This document shows, in pieces, positions 50,760-60,400 of a DNA stretch of 64,000 nucleotides. The notes beneath the pieces were generated by a model. The model was not told the origin of the DNA, searched no databases, and saw only the letters and a list, made by a program, of their open reading frames with translations. Source of the stretch: Microbispora hainanensis (GTDB lineage: Bacteria > Actinomycetota > Actinomycetes > Streptosporangiales > Streptosporangiaceae); assembly GCF_006874475.1 (NCBI RefSeq), contig NZ_VIRM01000011.1, positions 1-64,000 of the forward strand, read 5' to 3'. Each line of letters opens with the position of its first letter. Within the stretch, counting starts at the first letter, position 1. The position numbers and the translations under genes were made by a program.

Positions 50760-52139
50760 ATGAGACCTGCACTCGCGGTGGCGGCGGCGGCCCTGCTGAC
50801 CCTGGGCGCATGCGGCACCGGCTCCGGCGATGGCGGCGGCTCCGCGGGCGAGGGCGTCACCCTGACCATCACCTCCAACTCGATCTCCGGCGGCAAGAAC
50901 GCCGAGACCGCCGACTGGACGGCCGAGTGGGTCATCCCCCGGTTCGAGGCCGCGCAGAAGGCCAAGGGCCGCGACGTCCGCGTGGTGTTCCAGCCGAGCG
51001 GCGTGGACGACGAGCAGTACAAGACGAAGGTCGCCCTCGACCTCAAGTCGCGGGCGGGCGCCGACGTCATCGACCTCGACGGCATCTGGGTGGGCGAGTT
51101 CGCCCAGGCCGGGTACATCAAGCCGCTCGCCGAGGCCGCCGGTCCCGAGGCGGACTCCTGGGAGGGCTGGAGCCGCATCCCGCAGGCCGTGCAGGGCCTC
51201 GGCACGTTCGAGGGCAAGAGGTACGGCCTGCCGCAGGGCACCGACGGGCGGGTGCTGTTCTACAACAAGGCCCTGTTCCGGAAGGCCGGCCTGCCCGACC
51301 CCTGGCAGCCGCGGAGCTGGCAGGAGATCCTCGACGCCGGCGCGGCGCTCAAGAAGGCCGGCGTCCCCGTCCCGATCCAGATCGACGCCGGCACCGCCAT
51401 GGGCGAGGCGACGACCATGCAGGGCGCGCTGCCGCTGCTGGCGGGCGCGGGGGCGGAGATCCACGCCGGCGGCAAGTGGACCGGCGCCTCCCAGGCGCTC
51501 AAGGACATGCTCGGCTTCTATCGGCAGGTCTACTCCGGCGGCCTCGGCGACCCCAGGCTCCAGCAGGAGGCGCGCGGGCGGGACAAGTCGTTCGCCCAGT
51601 TCGCCGAGGGCAGGATCGCGATCCTGGCGGAGGGCGACTACTTCTGGCGGTCGGTCATCGAGCCCACGGCCGGGGTCGCCCCGATGAAGGACCGCGACTC
51701 GGTCGTCGGATACGCCCTGATCCCCGCCCAGCGCCCCGGCGCCGGCATCCGGGGCCAGGACTTCGTCAGCATGTCCGGCGGCGCCGTACGGGTGCTCAAC
51801 CCGAACTCGAAGAACCCGAAGCTGGCCTGGGAGCTGCTGTCGTTCATGCACTCGGCCGAGGCCACCACGTCGCAGCTCGCCGGGGCCGCGCGGATCACGT
51901 CGCGCACCGACGTGAACGACGCGGTGCTGGGGGCCGACCCGATGCTGAAGTTCGTCTCCGACGAGGTGCTGCCCCTCACGGCGTACCGGCCGCCGCTGGC
52001 CGTCTACCCGCAGGTGTCGGTCGCCCTGCAGGAGGCCACGGCCGCGGTCGTGTCGGGCACGAGCGTGGACGAGGCGGCCGCCGCCTACCAGCGCAAGGTC
52101 GAGTCCCTCGTCGGCGGCCCCGCCAATGTCGCCGGCTGA
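50760..52139 (+). CDS. Sugar-type ABC importer binding lipoprotein
   Basis: Family-1 substrate-binding lipoprotein of 459 residues. Signal peptide with lipobox LGAC at about residue 17 and a Gly/Ser linker. Motifs: TLTITSNSISGGKNAETADW, VVFQPSGVDDEQYKTKVALD, GADVIDLDGIWVGEFAQAGY, YGLPQGTDGRVLFYNKALFR and an Arg-rich ligand region. ATG 50760 has GGGGAGG upstream. First gene of a seven-gene operon on the plus strand that ends in a GH38 alpha-mannosidase, so the ligand may be a mannose-containing glycan or glycoside (inference). Confidence 0.88.
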   Translation: MRPALAVAAAALLTLGACGTGSGDGGGSAGEGVTLTITSNSISGGKNAETADWTAEWVIPRFEAAQKAKGRDVRVVFQPSGVDDEQYKTKVALDLKSRAGADVIDLDGIWVGEFAQAGYIKPLAEAAGPEADSWEGWSRIPQAVQGLGTFEGKRYGLPQGTDGRVLFYNKALFRKAGLPDPWQPRSWQEILDAGAALKKAGVPVPIQIDAGTAMGEATTMQGALPLLAGAGAEIHAGGKWTGASQALKDMLGFYRQVYSGGLGDPRLQQEARGRDKSFAQFAEGRIAILAEGDYFWRSVIEPTAGVAPMKDRDSVVGYALIPAQRPGAGIRGQDFVSMSGGAVRVLNPNSKNPKLAWELLSFMHSAEATTSQLAGAARITSRTDVNDAVLGADPMLKFVSDEVLPLTAYRPPLAVYPQVSVALQEATAAVVSGTSVDEAAAAYQRKVESLVGGPANVAG

Positions 52140-53028
52140 GGTGCCGCGCAGCGCGGCGATGGTGAGCGGGAAGCACAGCTTGGGGTTCGTGGTGCCGGCG
52201 CTGGTGCTGATCGGGGTGTTCCTGGTCTTCCCCGCGCTGTGGACCGTCTATCTGGGCCTCACGGACCATCGGCTCACGGGCCTGGCGGCGGCCGATCCGC
52301 AGGTGGTGGGGGCGGCCAACTACGCCGAGGCGCTGGGCGACGAGCGGTTCCGCACGTCGCTGTGGCTCACCGTGCAGTTCGTGCTCGGCTCGGCCGTGCT
52401 CGGGCAGGCGGTGCTCGGGTTCGCGATCGCGTGGGTGCTGCGCGACCGGCGCGGGCCGCTGAAGAGCGTCACCGAGGGGCTGGTGCTGCTGGCGTGGATC
52501 CTGCCGTCGTCGGTCGTCGCGTTCCTGTGGATCGCGCTGCTCGACCGCGACGGCGGGACACTGAACGCGATCCTGCACACGCCCGGCTTCGCCTGGCTGC
52601 TCGACCACCCCATGATGTCGATCATCGTGTTCAACGTCTGGCGCGGCACGGCGTTCTCGATGATGCTGTACGGCGCCGCCTTGGAGAACGTGCCGCCGTC
52701 GCAGCTGGAGACCGCCAGGCTCGCGGGGGCCTCGACGCTCCAGCAGCTCAGGGACGTGGTCTTCCCGCACATCAAGGGGCATGTGCTGACGAACCTGCTG
52801 CTGATCACGCTGTGGACGTTCAACGACTTCACGGCCTTCCAGCTCACCGCCGGAGGCCCCGAGGGGCGGTCGGAGATCCTCCCCGTCTACATCTACAACG
52901 TCGCGATGAGCGGCGGCAGGCTCGGCTTCGGCGCGGCGGTGTCCTTCCTGGTCCTCGTGGTGAACCTGGTCCTGGCGTTCGCCTACCTGCGTCTCCTGCG
53001 GTCCCGGGGGGAGGTGCGGCCGTCGTGA
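52126..53028 (+). CDS. ABC importer permease (MalF/UgpA type)
   Basis: Permease of about 300 residues: LGFVVPALVLIGVFLVFPAL as first helix, QFVLGSAVLGQAVLGFAIAW, ILPSSVVAFLWIALLDRDGG, and coupling loop LETARLAGASTLQQLRDVVF. The ATG at 52126 overlaps the binding-protein stop by 14 bases; in-frame ATG 52159 is an alternative. Overlaps the next permease by 4 bases. Confidence 0.87.
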   Translation: MSPAEVPRSAAMVSGKHSLGFVVPALVLIGVFLVFPALWTVYLGLTDHRLTGLAAADPQVVGAANYAEALGDERFRTSLWLTVQFVLGSAVLGQAVLGFAIAWVLRDRRGPLKSVTEGLVLLAWILPSSVVAFLWIALLDRDGGTLNAILHTPGFAWLLDHPMMSIIVFNVWRGTAFSMMLYGAALENVPPSQLETARLAGASTLQQLRDVVFPHIKGHVLTNLLLITLWTFNDFTAFQLTAGGPEGRSEILPVYIYNVAMSGGRLGFGAAVSFLVLVVNLVLAFAYLRLLRSRGEVRPS

Positions 53029-53849
53029 CGCCGGTGCGCCACGCGCTGGGGACCATCGGGCGGGCCGCGTTCCTGGCCCTGGTGCTGGGCTTCTTCGCGC
53101 TGCCGCTGCTGTGGCTCGCCTCGGCGCCGTTCGACGCGCACCCGTCGATCACGACATCGGTGCCGGAGTTCACGCTGGCGAACTTCCGGGCGCTGCTGGA
53201 CAACCCGTACGCGCTGGGCTCGCTGCGCAACTCGCTGATCCAGGCGTGCGGCAGCGCGGCCCTGGTCGTGACGCTGGCCGCGCTGGCGGCGTACGCGCTG
53301 TCGCGGGCGCGGGTGCCCGGCCGCGACGCGCTGCTGTACGTGCTGCTGCTCCTGTCGTCGGTGGTGACCGGGACGGCGGCGATGGTGCCGCTGTTCGAGC
53401 TGGCGACCCGGCTGAACCTGATCGACACCCACCTCGGCGTCGTGCTCACGCTGTCGGGCGGCCTGCTGCCCGCCGCGATCTTCATCCTGAAGGACTTCAT
53501 GGACGCCACGCCCACGTCGTACGAGGAGTCGGCGCGGGTGTTCGGCGCGTCGGCGGGGCAGGTGCTGCGGCACGTCGTGATCCCGCTGGTGCGGCCCGGC
53601 CTGGCGACGATCGCGGTGTGGGCGGTCGCCAACGTCTGGGGCAGTTTCCTGCAGCCGTTCATCCTGCTGCGCGACCCGGACAAGGCCCCCGGCGCGGTCA
53701 TCCTCTACACGCTCTATACCGAGGGCGGCGCGCCGCGCCTCGACGTGATCTCGGCGTTCTCGCTGCTCTACTCGCTGCCGGTGGTGGTGATGTACGTGTT
53801 CGTCAGCCGGAGGTACGGCTTCCGCTTCCACGGGGGGATCAAGCGGTGA
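53025..53849 (+). CDS. ABC importer permease (MalG/UgpE type)
   Basis: Permease of 274 residues: AFLALVLGFFALPLLWLASA first helix, YVLLLLSSVVTGTAAMVPLF, coupling loop EESARVFGASAGQVLRHVVI and a last helix LLYSLPVVVMYVFVSRRYGF. GTG 53025 is set by the GTGA overlap with the preceding gene and GGGGGAGG upstream. Its stop overlaps the ATPase start by 4 bases. Confidence 0.87.
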   Translation: MTPVRHALGTIGRAAFLALVLGFFALPLLWLASAPFDAHPSITTSVPEFTLANFRALLDNPYALGSLRNSLIQACGSAALVVTLAALAAYALSRARVPGRDALLYVLLLLSSVVTGTAAMVPLFELATRLNLIDTHLGVVLTLSGGLLPAAIFILKDFMDATPTSYEESARVFGASAGQVLRHVVIPLVRPGLATIAVWAVANVWGSFLQPFILLRDPDKAPGAVILYTLYTEGGAPRLDVISAFSLLYSLPVVVMYVFVSRRYGFRFHGGIKR

Positions 53850-54904
53850 TCGCGTTGCGCGGCCTGACCAAGGAGTTTCCCGGCGGGGTGCGGGCGGTCG
53901 ACGCGCTCGACCTGGAGATCGGCGACGGCGAGTTCTTCGCGCTGCTCGGCCCGTCGGGCTGCGGCAAGACGACGCTGCTGCGGACGATCGCCGGCCTGGA
54001 GACCCCCACCTCGGGGCGGATCGAGATCGGCGGCGTGGACGTGACGGGGTCGCCTCCGGGACGGCGGGACGTCGCGATGGTCTTCCAGGACTACGCGTTG
54101 TTCCCGCACATGGACGTGACCGCGAACATCGCCTATCCGCTGCGCATCAGGAAGGTCCCGCGGGCCGAGCGCACGGCGAAGGCCGCCGAGACGGCGTCCC
54201 GGCTCAGCCTGTCGGAGCTGCTGGACCGCAGGCCCGCCCAGTTGTCCGGCGGGCAGCAGCAGCGGGTGGCGCTCGCCCGCGCGGTCGCCTGCCGTCCGAA
54301 GGCGTTCCTGTTCGACGAGCCGCTGTCGAACCTGGACGCGCGGCTGCGCCTGGAGGCCCGCACGTTCCTCAAACGCCTGCAGCGCGAGCTGGGCGTGACC
54401 ACGGTCTTCGTCACGCACGACCAGAGCGAGGCGCTCGCGCTGGCCGACCGCATCGCCGTCATGTCGGCCGGGCGGATCACGCAGCTCGGCACGCCGTCCG
54501 AGGTGTTCCGGCGGCCGGCCACCACGTTCGTGGCCTCCTTCATCGGGTCCACGCCGATGAACCTGCTGCCCGGCGTCGCGGAGGACGGCGTGCTGCGGGT
54601 GGGCGGGGCCGAGTTGCCCCTGCCGGACGGCGTCCCGGACGGCGAGATCCTGTACGGCCTGCGGCCCGAATACGCCGACCTGACCACCCGGGAGCCCAGG
54701 GAGAAAGGGGCGTTCCGGGGGAAGGTGGCCGTGGTGGAGAACCTCGGCACGGCCCATCTCGTCACGCTGGAGTGCACCGGCCATCTGCTGCAGGTGGTGG
54801 TCCCCGAGGGCGCCGAGCCCCCACCCGGGACGGCCGCCTGGGCGGTGCCCCGCCCCGGCCGGGCGCTGCTCTACCGCGACGACGCCCTGGTGGGTGACGC
54901 GTGA
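53846..54904 (+). CDS. ABC importer ATPase (UgpC/MalK type)
   Basis: ATP-binding subunit of 352 residues: Walker A LLGPSGCGKTTLLR (about 34-47), Q-loop VAMVFQDYALFPHMDVTANI, ABC signature LSGGQQQRVALARAVA, Walker B KAFLFDEPLSNLDARL, switch His in VFVTHDQSEALALA, and a TOBE-type C-terminal regulatory domain (EILYGLRPEYADL, VAVVENLGTAHLVTLECTGH). A dedicated ATPase is unusual for actinobacterial oligosaccharide importers, most of which share MsiK; the importer may therefore serve a different class of solute, such as glycerophosphoryl compounds (inference). Four-base overlaps on both sides. Confidence 0.9.
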   Translation: MIALRGLTKEFPGGVRAVDALDLEIGDGEFFALLGPSGCGKTTLLRTIAGLETPTSGRIEIGGVDVTGSPPGRRDVAMVFQDYALFPHMDVTANIAYPLRIRKVPRAERTAKAAETASRLSLSELLDRRPAQLSGGQQQRVALARAVACRPKAFLFDEPLSNLDARLRLEARTFLKRLQRELGVTTVFVTHDQSEALALADRIAVMSAGRITQLGTPSEVFRRPATTFVASFIGSTPMNLLPGVAEDGVLRVGGAELPLPDGVPDGEILYGLRPEYADLTTREPREKGAFRGKVAVVENLGTAHLVTLECTGHLLQVVVPEGAEPPPGTAAWAVPRPGRALLYRDDALVGDA

Positions 54905-56172
54905 CGACCAGGGCCGCGATCAACGGGACGTGGACGCTGGACGACCGGCTGGCCGGGCCGGTGGCGGAGGTTCCGGTGGAGGTGCGGCCCGGCACGGCCG
55001 CCCTCACGGTGCGCCTGTCCTACGACCGGTCGGCCGGCGTGCTCGACCTCGGCTGCGCCGGGCCCACCGGGTTTCGCGGCTGGTCGGGCGGCGCGCGTTC
55101 CGAATACACCATCACCCCCTCCTGGGCCACCCCCGGCTATCTGCCCGGCGTGATCGAGCCGGGCGTGTGGCGGGTGCTCGTCGGGCTGCACCGGGTGCCC
55201 CTCGGCGGCCTGCCGTACGAGATCCGGGTGATCAGGCACGTGCGGCCGCCCGCCCGGCCGCGCCGGCGCCGCACCCGCTTCTCCCGCGTGCCCGGGCCCG
55301 TCCCGCCCGAGCCCGCCGCCGTACGGCGCCGCCTGCCGTCGCCGCCCGGATATCGCTGGCTCGCCGGGGACCTGCACGCGCACACCGACCACTCGGACGG
55401 CACGCTGAGCGTCTACGAGCTGGCCTGCGTGGCGTCGGCGGCCGGGCTGGACTTCCTCGCGGTGACCGACCACAACACCGTCAGCCACCACATGGAGCTG
55501 GCGGCGGCCTCGGCGCTGGCCGGTGTCGTGCTCGTGCCGGGGCAGGAGGTGACCACCGATCTCGGGCACGCCGGCGCTCTCGGGGACGTCGGCTGGATCG
55601 ACTTCCGGCAGCCGCCCGACGAGTGGGCGAAGGCCGTACGCGACCGGGGCGGGGTGCTGTCGGTCAACCACCCGGTGGCGGTCGACTGCGCCTGGCGGCA
55701 CCCGATGGCCGACCGGCCGCGCGTCGTCGAGCTGTGGCACTGGAGCTGGTGGGACCGCACCTGGGGCGCGCCGCTGGCCTGGGCGCAGGCATGGGCGCGC
55801 GATTCGGGCGGAGACCCGGCCGGCGACCTCGTGGTGGTGGGCGGCGGCGACTACCACCGGCCCGAGGAGGGTCACCCGCCCGGCGCGCCGACCACGTGGG
55901 TGCTCGCCGAAGGAGACGGTCGCGGCCCGGAGGCGGCCGGAGCGATCGTGCGGGCCGTGGCGGAGGGCCGGACGGCGGTGTCGGCCTCCCCCGGCGCGCC
56001 GCTGCTGCTGCGGCTGGAGGACGAGTTCCTCGCCGTGGACGCCGACGGGCTCGTGCTGTGGGGGCCGCAGAGCCGGCGGGTGGTGCGGGGGGACCTCGTC
56101 CTCCTGCCCGCCGGTCCCGGCGTGCACCGGCTGGAGACGCCCGCCAACGAGGTGGTCGCGCTGTGTAGCTGA
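54901..56172 (+). CDS. CehA/McbA-type PHP-domain metallohydrolase
   Basis: Protein of 423 residues. An N-terminal beta-rich domain (about 1-115; VPVEVRPGTAALTVRLSYDR, GVIEPGVWRVLVGLHRVPLG) is followed by an Arg-rich linker and a PHP domain: WLAGDLHAHTDHSDGTLSVY (about 153-172), FLAVTDHNTVSHHMEL, LVPGQEVTTDLGHAGALG, VNHPVAVDCAWRH, VELWHWSWWDR and VVVGGGDYHRPEEG. These supply the His/Asp/Glu ligands of the metal site. PHP proteins are mostly phosphoesterases; CehA and McbA relatives include carbaryl hydrolases. In this operon a phosphodiester or phosphomonoester on a glycan is a sensible substrate (inference). No signal peptide. Confidence 0.82.
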   Translation: MTTRAAINGTWTLDDRLAGPVAEVPVEVRPGTAALTVRLSYDRSAGVLDLGCAGPTGFRGWSGGARSEYTITPSWATPGYLPGVIEPGVWRVLVGLHRVPLGGLPYEIRVIRHVRPPARPRRRRTRFSRVPGPVPPEPAAVRRRLPSPPGYRWLAGDLHAHTDHSDGTLSVYELACVASAAGLDFLAVTDHNTVSHHMELAAASALAGVVLVPGQEVTTDLGHAGALGDVGWIDFRQPPDEWAKAVRDRGGVLSVNHPVAVDCAWRHPMADRPRVVELWHWSWWDRTWGAPLAWAQAWARDSGGDPAGDLVVVGGGDYHRPEEGHPPGAPTTWVLAEGDGRGPEAAGAIVRAVAEGRTAVSASPGAPLLLRLEDEFLAVDADGLVLWGPQSRRVVRGDLVLLPAGPGVHRLETPANEVVALCS

Positions 56173-56253
56173 CACCGTGCACGTGACGGGGGTTGCGCCC
56201 CGCCGCCGATGGGGAGGTGCAGGTCAGGTCGCCGAGCGGAGGAGGGTGAGGAC

Positions 56254-57465
56254 GTGGAGACGGTGAAGGTGGGGATCGCCGGTCTGGGCGTCGCCGCGCA
56301 GGTCGTCTACCTGCCCCTGCTGGCACGGCGGCGCGACCTGTTCCGGGTCGCGGCCGTGTGCGACCTCGACCGCGCTCATGCCGAGACGATCGGCCGGGAG
56401 GCGGGCGTCCCGGCGTACGACGATCCGCTGACGATGCTCGACAAGGGCGGGTTCGACGCGCTGATCGTGCTCACGCCGGGGTCCCACGGGCTGCTGGTGC
56501 GGGCCGCCCTCGAACGCGGCCTGTGGGTGCTGTGCGAGAAGCCCCTCGCCTACAGCCGGGCCGAGCTGAGCGGCTTTTCCGGCGCGCGGCTGATGGCCGG
56601 CTACATGAAGCAGTACGACCCCGCCTCCCAGCGGCTGCTCGATGCCCTCCACGAGGCCGGCGGGCCGCAGGTCGTCCGCCACCTGGACGCGATCGTGCTG
56701 CATCCGTCGGAGGAGTCGCAGCTGCTGTTCGCCCGGGTGCGGCCCGGTCATCCCGCGCCCGAGCGGGTGGCCCCCTACGCGGAGGCCGACGAGCGGGCGC
56801 TGACCGCCGCGCTCGGCACCTCGTCGGCGCGGCTGCGGCGGCTGTACGCGGAGGTGCTGCTCAGCAGCGTGTGCCACGAGCTGTCGCTCATGCGGCTGTT
56901 CACCGGCTCGCCCGACACGGTGGACCACGTGGCCGTGTGGCCGGTGGAGGCGTTCCCGCCGTCCCTGGAGGTGAGCGGGACTCTCGGAGGCGAGTGCTCC
57001 GGCAGGTACGGCATCCGGTGGCACTACCTGCCGAGCTACCCCGCCTACCACGAGATCATGACGCTGCACCACGAGCACGGGTCGATGGAGCTGCGCTTCC
57101 CTTCCCCTTACTTGCTGAACACGCCCACCCGCCTGACCATCACCTGCCGGGTCGGCACCACCGAGCGGACGGTCGTCAACGAGGACGTCGCCGAGGCGTT
57201 CGAACGCCAGCTGCGCGCCTTCTACCGCTTCGTCACCCTGGAGGAACCGCCGCTCACCGGACTCGACGGGGCTGTGGAAGATATCGTCACGGCGCAGCGG
57301 ATCGTGCACCGGTACGCGCGGTGGGCGGGCATCCCCATCGGCGGGGAGTGCGCCCAGGAGGTCACCGGCGCCCCGCGGGAGGCGACCGCCGGGGCCGAAA
57401 GCAGCGACGCCGAGGAGGGCCGGAGTGGAGCCAGCGGTCACGCCAAGGAGAGCCTCAGCAGATAG
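56254..57465 (+). CDS. Gfo/Idh/MocA family oxidoreductase
   Basis: NAD(P)-dependent oxidoreductase of 403 residues. Rossmann start VKVGIAGLGVAAQVVYLPLL, then VAAVCDLDRAHAETIGREAG, LIVLTPGSHGLLVRAALERG and the EKP motif WVLCEKPLAYSRAELSG, with the catalytic Lys. The C-terminal alpha/beta domain has CHELSLMRLFTGSPDTVDHV. The last 30 residues are low-complexity and overlap the mannosidase gene by 41 bases. GTG 56254 chosen; the open frame starts at 56209. Likely oxidises a sugar or sugar derivative released in this pathway. Confidence 0.82.
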   Translation: METVKVGIAGLGVAAQVVYLPLLARRRDLFRVAAVCDLDRAHAETIGREAGVPAYDDPLTMLDKGGFDALIVLTPGSHGLLVRAALERGLWVLCEKPLAYSRAELSGFSGARLMAGYMKQYDPASQRLLDALHEAGGPQVVRHLDAIVLHPSEESQLLFARVRPGHPAPERVAPYAEADERALTAALGTSSARLRRLYAEVLLSSVCHELSLMRLFTGSPDTVDHVAVWPVEAFPPSLEVSGTLGGECSGRYGIRWHYLPSYPAYHEIMTLHHEHGSMELRFPSPYLLNTPTRLTITCRVGTTERTVVNEDVAEAFERQLRAFYRFVTLEEPPLTGLDGAVEDIVTAQRIVHRYARWAGIPIGGECAQEVTGAPREATAGAESSDAEEGRSGASGHAKESLSR

Positions 57466-60400
57466 CGACAGGATCGTGGTGGTCCCGCACACCCACTGGG
57501 ACCGGGAGTGGTATCTGCCCTTCCAGCGGTTCCGGGTCGGGCTGGTGCGGGTGCTCGACGAGGTCCTCGACGCCATGGCCGCCGACCCCGCCTACCGCTT
57601 CACGATGGACGGCCAGCTCGCGGCGGTCGAGGACTACCTGGAGATCCGGCCCGACCGGCGCGGCGACGTGGCCCGCTTCGTCGCCGGGGGACGGCTCGCC
57701 GTGGGGCCCTGGCTGATCCTCGCCGACGAGTTCCTGTGCGCCGGCGAGACGCTGCTGCGCAACCTGGAGTACGGCATGCGGGGCGCCGCCGCGCTCGGCG
57801 GCCCCATGCCCGTCGGCTATCTGCCCGACCAGTTCGGCCACTGCGCCCAGATGCCGCAGATACTGGCGCTGGCGGGACTGCGCCGGGCGTGCCTGTGGCG
57901 CGGCGTGCCCGCGCACGTGGACCGCGACGCGTTCGACTGGACCGGCGCCGACGGCACCACGATCAGGACCACGTATCTGCCCGGCGGATACGGCAACGCC
58001 TTCGGCCTGTTCACCGGCCCGGCCGAGGGGATGCCCGACCGCGTGGCGGCCTTCGTCTCCACCGCGGAGGGCTGGGCGTCCGGCGGCACCCTGCTCGCGA
58101 TGTACGGCGCGGACCACTCGGCGCCGGCCCGCGACATCACCGCGTCCGGGCTCCGCGTCGCCACCCTCGCCGAGGCCCTGACGACCGGCGAAGCGACCGA
58201 CGAGGAGGCGCCGCGGGTCGTGGGCGAGCTGCGCTCGCACGCGCGGGCCAACATCCTGCCCGGCGTGATCTCGGCCCGGGTGCCGATCAAGCAGGCCATG
58301 GCGCGGGCCGAGCGGGTGCTCACCCGCTATGCGGAACCGCTGTCGGCGCTGTGGCGTCCCGGCGACTCCGCCTGCGCACGCCTCATCGACATGGCCTGGC
58401 GGTCGGTCATCGCCTGCAGCGGGCACGACTCCGTCACGGGCTGCGGCTCGGACGAGACCGCCCAGCAGGTGGCCGCGCGGATCGCCGAGGCCGGGCAGAC
58501 CGCCCAGGCGGTCGTGGACCTGGTCGCCGCGTCCCTCGCCGAGGCCGCGCCCAAGGGCGCGCTCGTGGTCGTCAACCCGTCCCCGTTCGAACGGACCGGC
58601 CTGGTGCTCGCCGACCTGCCGGAGGAGCGTGCGTCCCTGGTGGACGCCTCGAACCGGCCCGTCCCCGCGCAGCGGCTCGAACACGCCGCCACGCTGCTCG
58701 ACGAGACCGTCATGGACGACCTCTCCCGGCTCCTCGGGCGCGTCCACGAGCGGGAGCTGTACGGCCACGAGATCGTCTCCTGGCACGCCGGGGACGGCGT
58801 GTTCACCGTCACCGTGAGCCGGCACGCCTCCGGCGCGTACGCCTACGAGGACCTGCGCAGGGCCGTCATGGCGGCCGGCCCCGGGCCGTGGGTCGTCCGC
58901 ACGGTGGCCGAGCCCGTGGTCACCGTGGCCGCGCTGGTCACCGTGCCGCCGCTCGGCCGTGCCGTCCTCACCGCCCGTCCGCCCGCGCCCCGGCCACCCG
59001 CCCCCGTCGCGCATGCCCTGCGGACCGACGCGTACGGGTTCGAGCCGGTGCTGGACAACGGGCTGCTACGGGTGCGCGTGGCCGGCGACGGGACGCTCTC
59101 ACTGTGCGGCGCGGACGGCACGGAGGTCCACGGCGTCGGGCGCATCGTCCACGGCGGGGACGCCGGGGACACCTACAACCACGCGCCCCCGCCGGACGAC
59201 CGGCTTTCCGACCGGCCCTCCCGCGTCGTCGTCGAGGAGATCTGCTCGGGCCCGCTGACCGGCGCGTACGAGATCACCCGCGTGTACGACTGGCCGGTCG
59301 GCCTCGGCAGCGACGGCGAGGGCGAGGGCGAGGGCGACGAGACCGTGCGGACGGCCGTCACGACCCGGGTGGAGCTCAGGGCGGGCGAGCCGTTCGCGCG
59401 GTGCGAGATCACCATGGACGTCCGCTGCCGCGACCACCGCGTCCGCTGGCACGCGCCGCTGCCCCGCGCGGCGGACGGTTCGTACGCCGAGGGACAGTTC
59501 GCCGTGGTGCGGCGCGGCCTGACGGCCGAGGGCGGGGGCGGCGAGCGGCCGATACCGACCTTCCCCGCCGAGTCGTTCGCCGCCGCAGGCGGCCTGGCCG
59601 TGCTCCTCGACCACGTCACCGAGTATGAGATCGTCAGGGACGAGATCGGCGGGGACGAGATCGGCGGGGACGAGATCGGCGGGGACGGGCGAGAGCTGGC
59701 GCTGACGCTCGTGCGGTCCGTCGGCTACCTGTCCAGGAACCGCAATCCCTACCGCGACGAGCCGGCCGGGCCTGAGGTGCCCACTCCGGCCGCTCAGTGC
59801 CAGGGGCCGCTGACCGTGCGCTTCGCCGTCCTGCCGTACGCGGGCGAGTGGCACGAGGCCGGGCTGCCGAGGCTCGCCGAGGAGTTCCGCCACGACCTGC
59901 TCGCCGTGCCGGGCACCCGCCCCGCCGGACCGGGAGACGCGGACGGGAACGGTCCGGGTGGAGGCGGTCGCGTCGCGATCAGCGGGGACGGCGTCGTGAT
60001 GGCCGCTCTGCGCGAGCGGGGCGGACGGCTGGAGGTCCGCCTGGTGGCCGAGGATCCCACGGCCACCGAGGCGGTCGTCCGGGGAGATTTCACCGCGGCC
60101 TGGACGGCCGACGTGCTGGGCTCTCCCCTGAGCCCTCTGGAGGTGTCCCGCGAGGAGGTGGCTCCCGGCGAGGTGGTTCCGGACGGCGTGGTTCCGGACG
60201 GGGTGGTTTCCGGCGGCATGGTTCTGGACGGAGTGGTTCTGGACGGAGTAGTCGCTGACGGGACGGTTCCGGGCGGGGTGGTTCCGGGCGGAGTGCTGCC
60301 CGCTGAGTTGTTAGCCGACGATGGGACGGACGGACCGGGACCCGCAGGATCCCCGGGGTCTTCGGGATCCCCGGAATCTTCGTGGCCCTCTGAGTCCTCC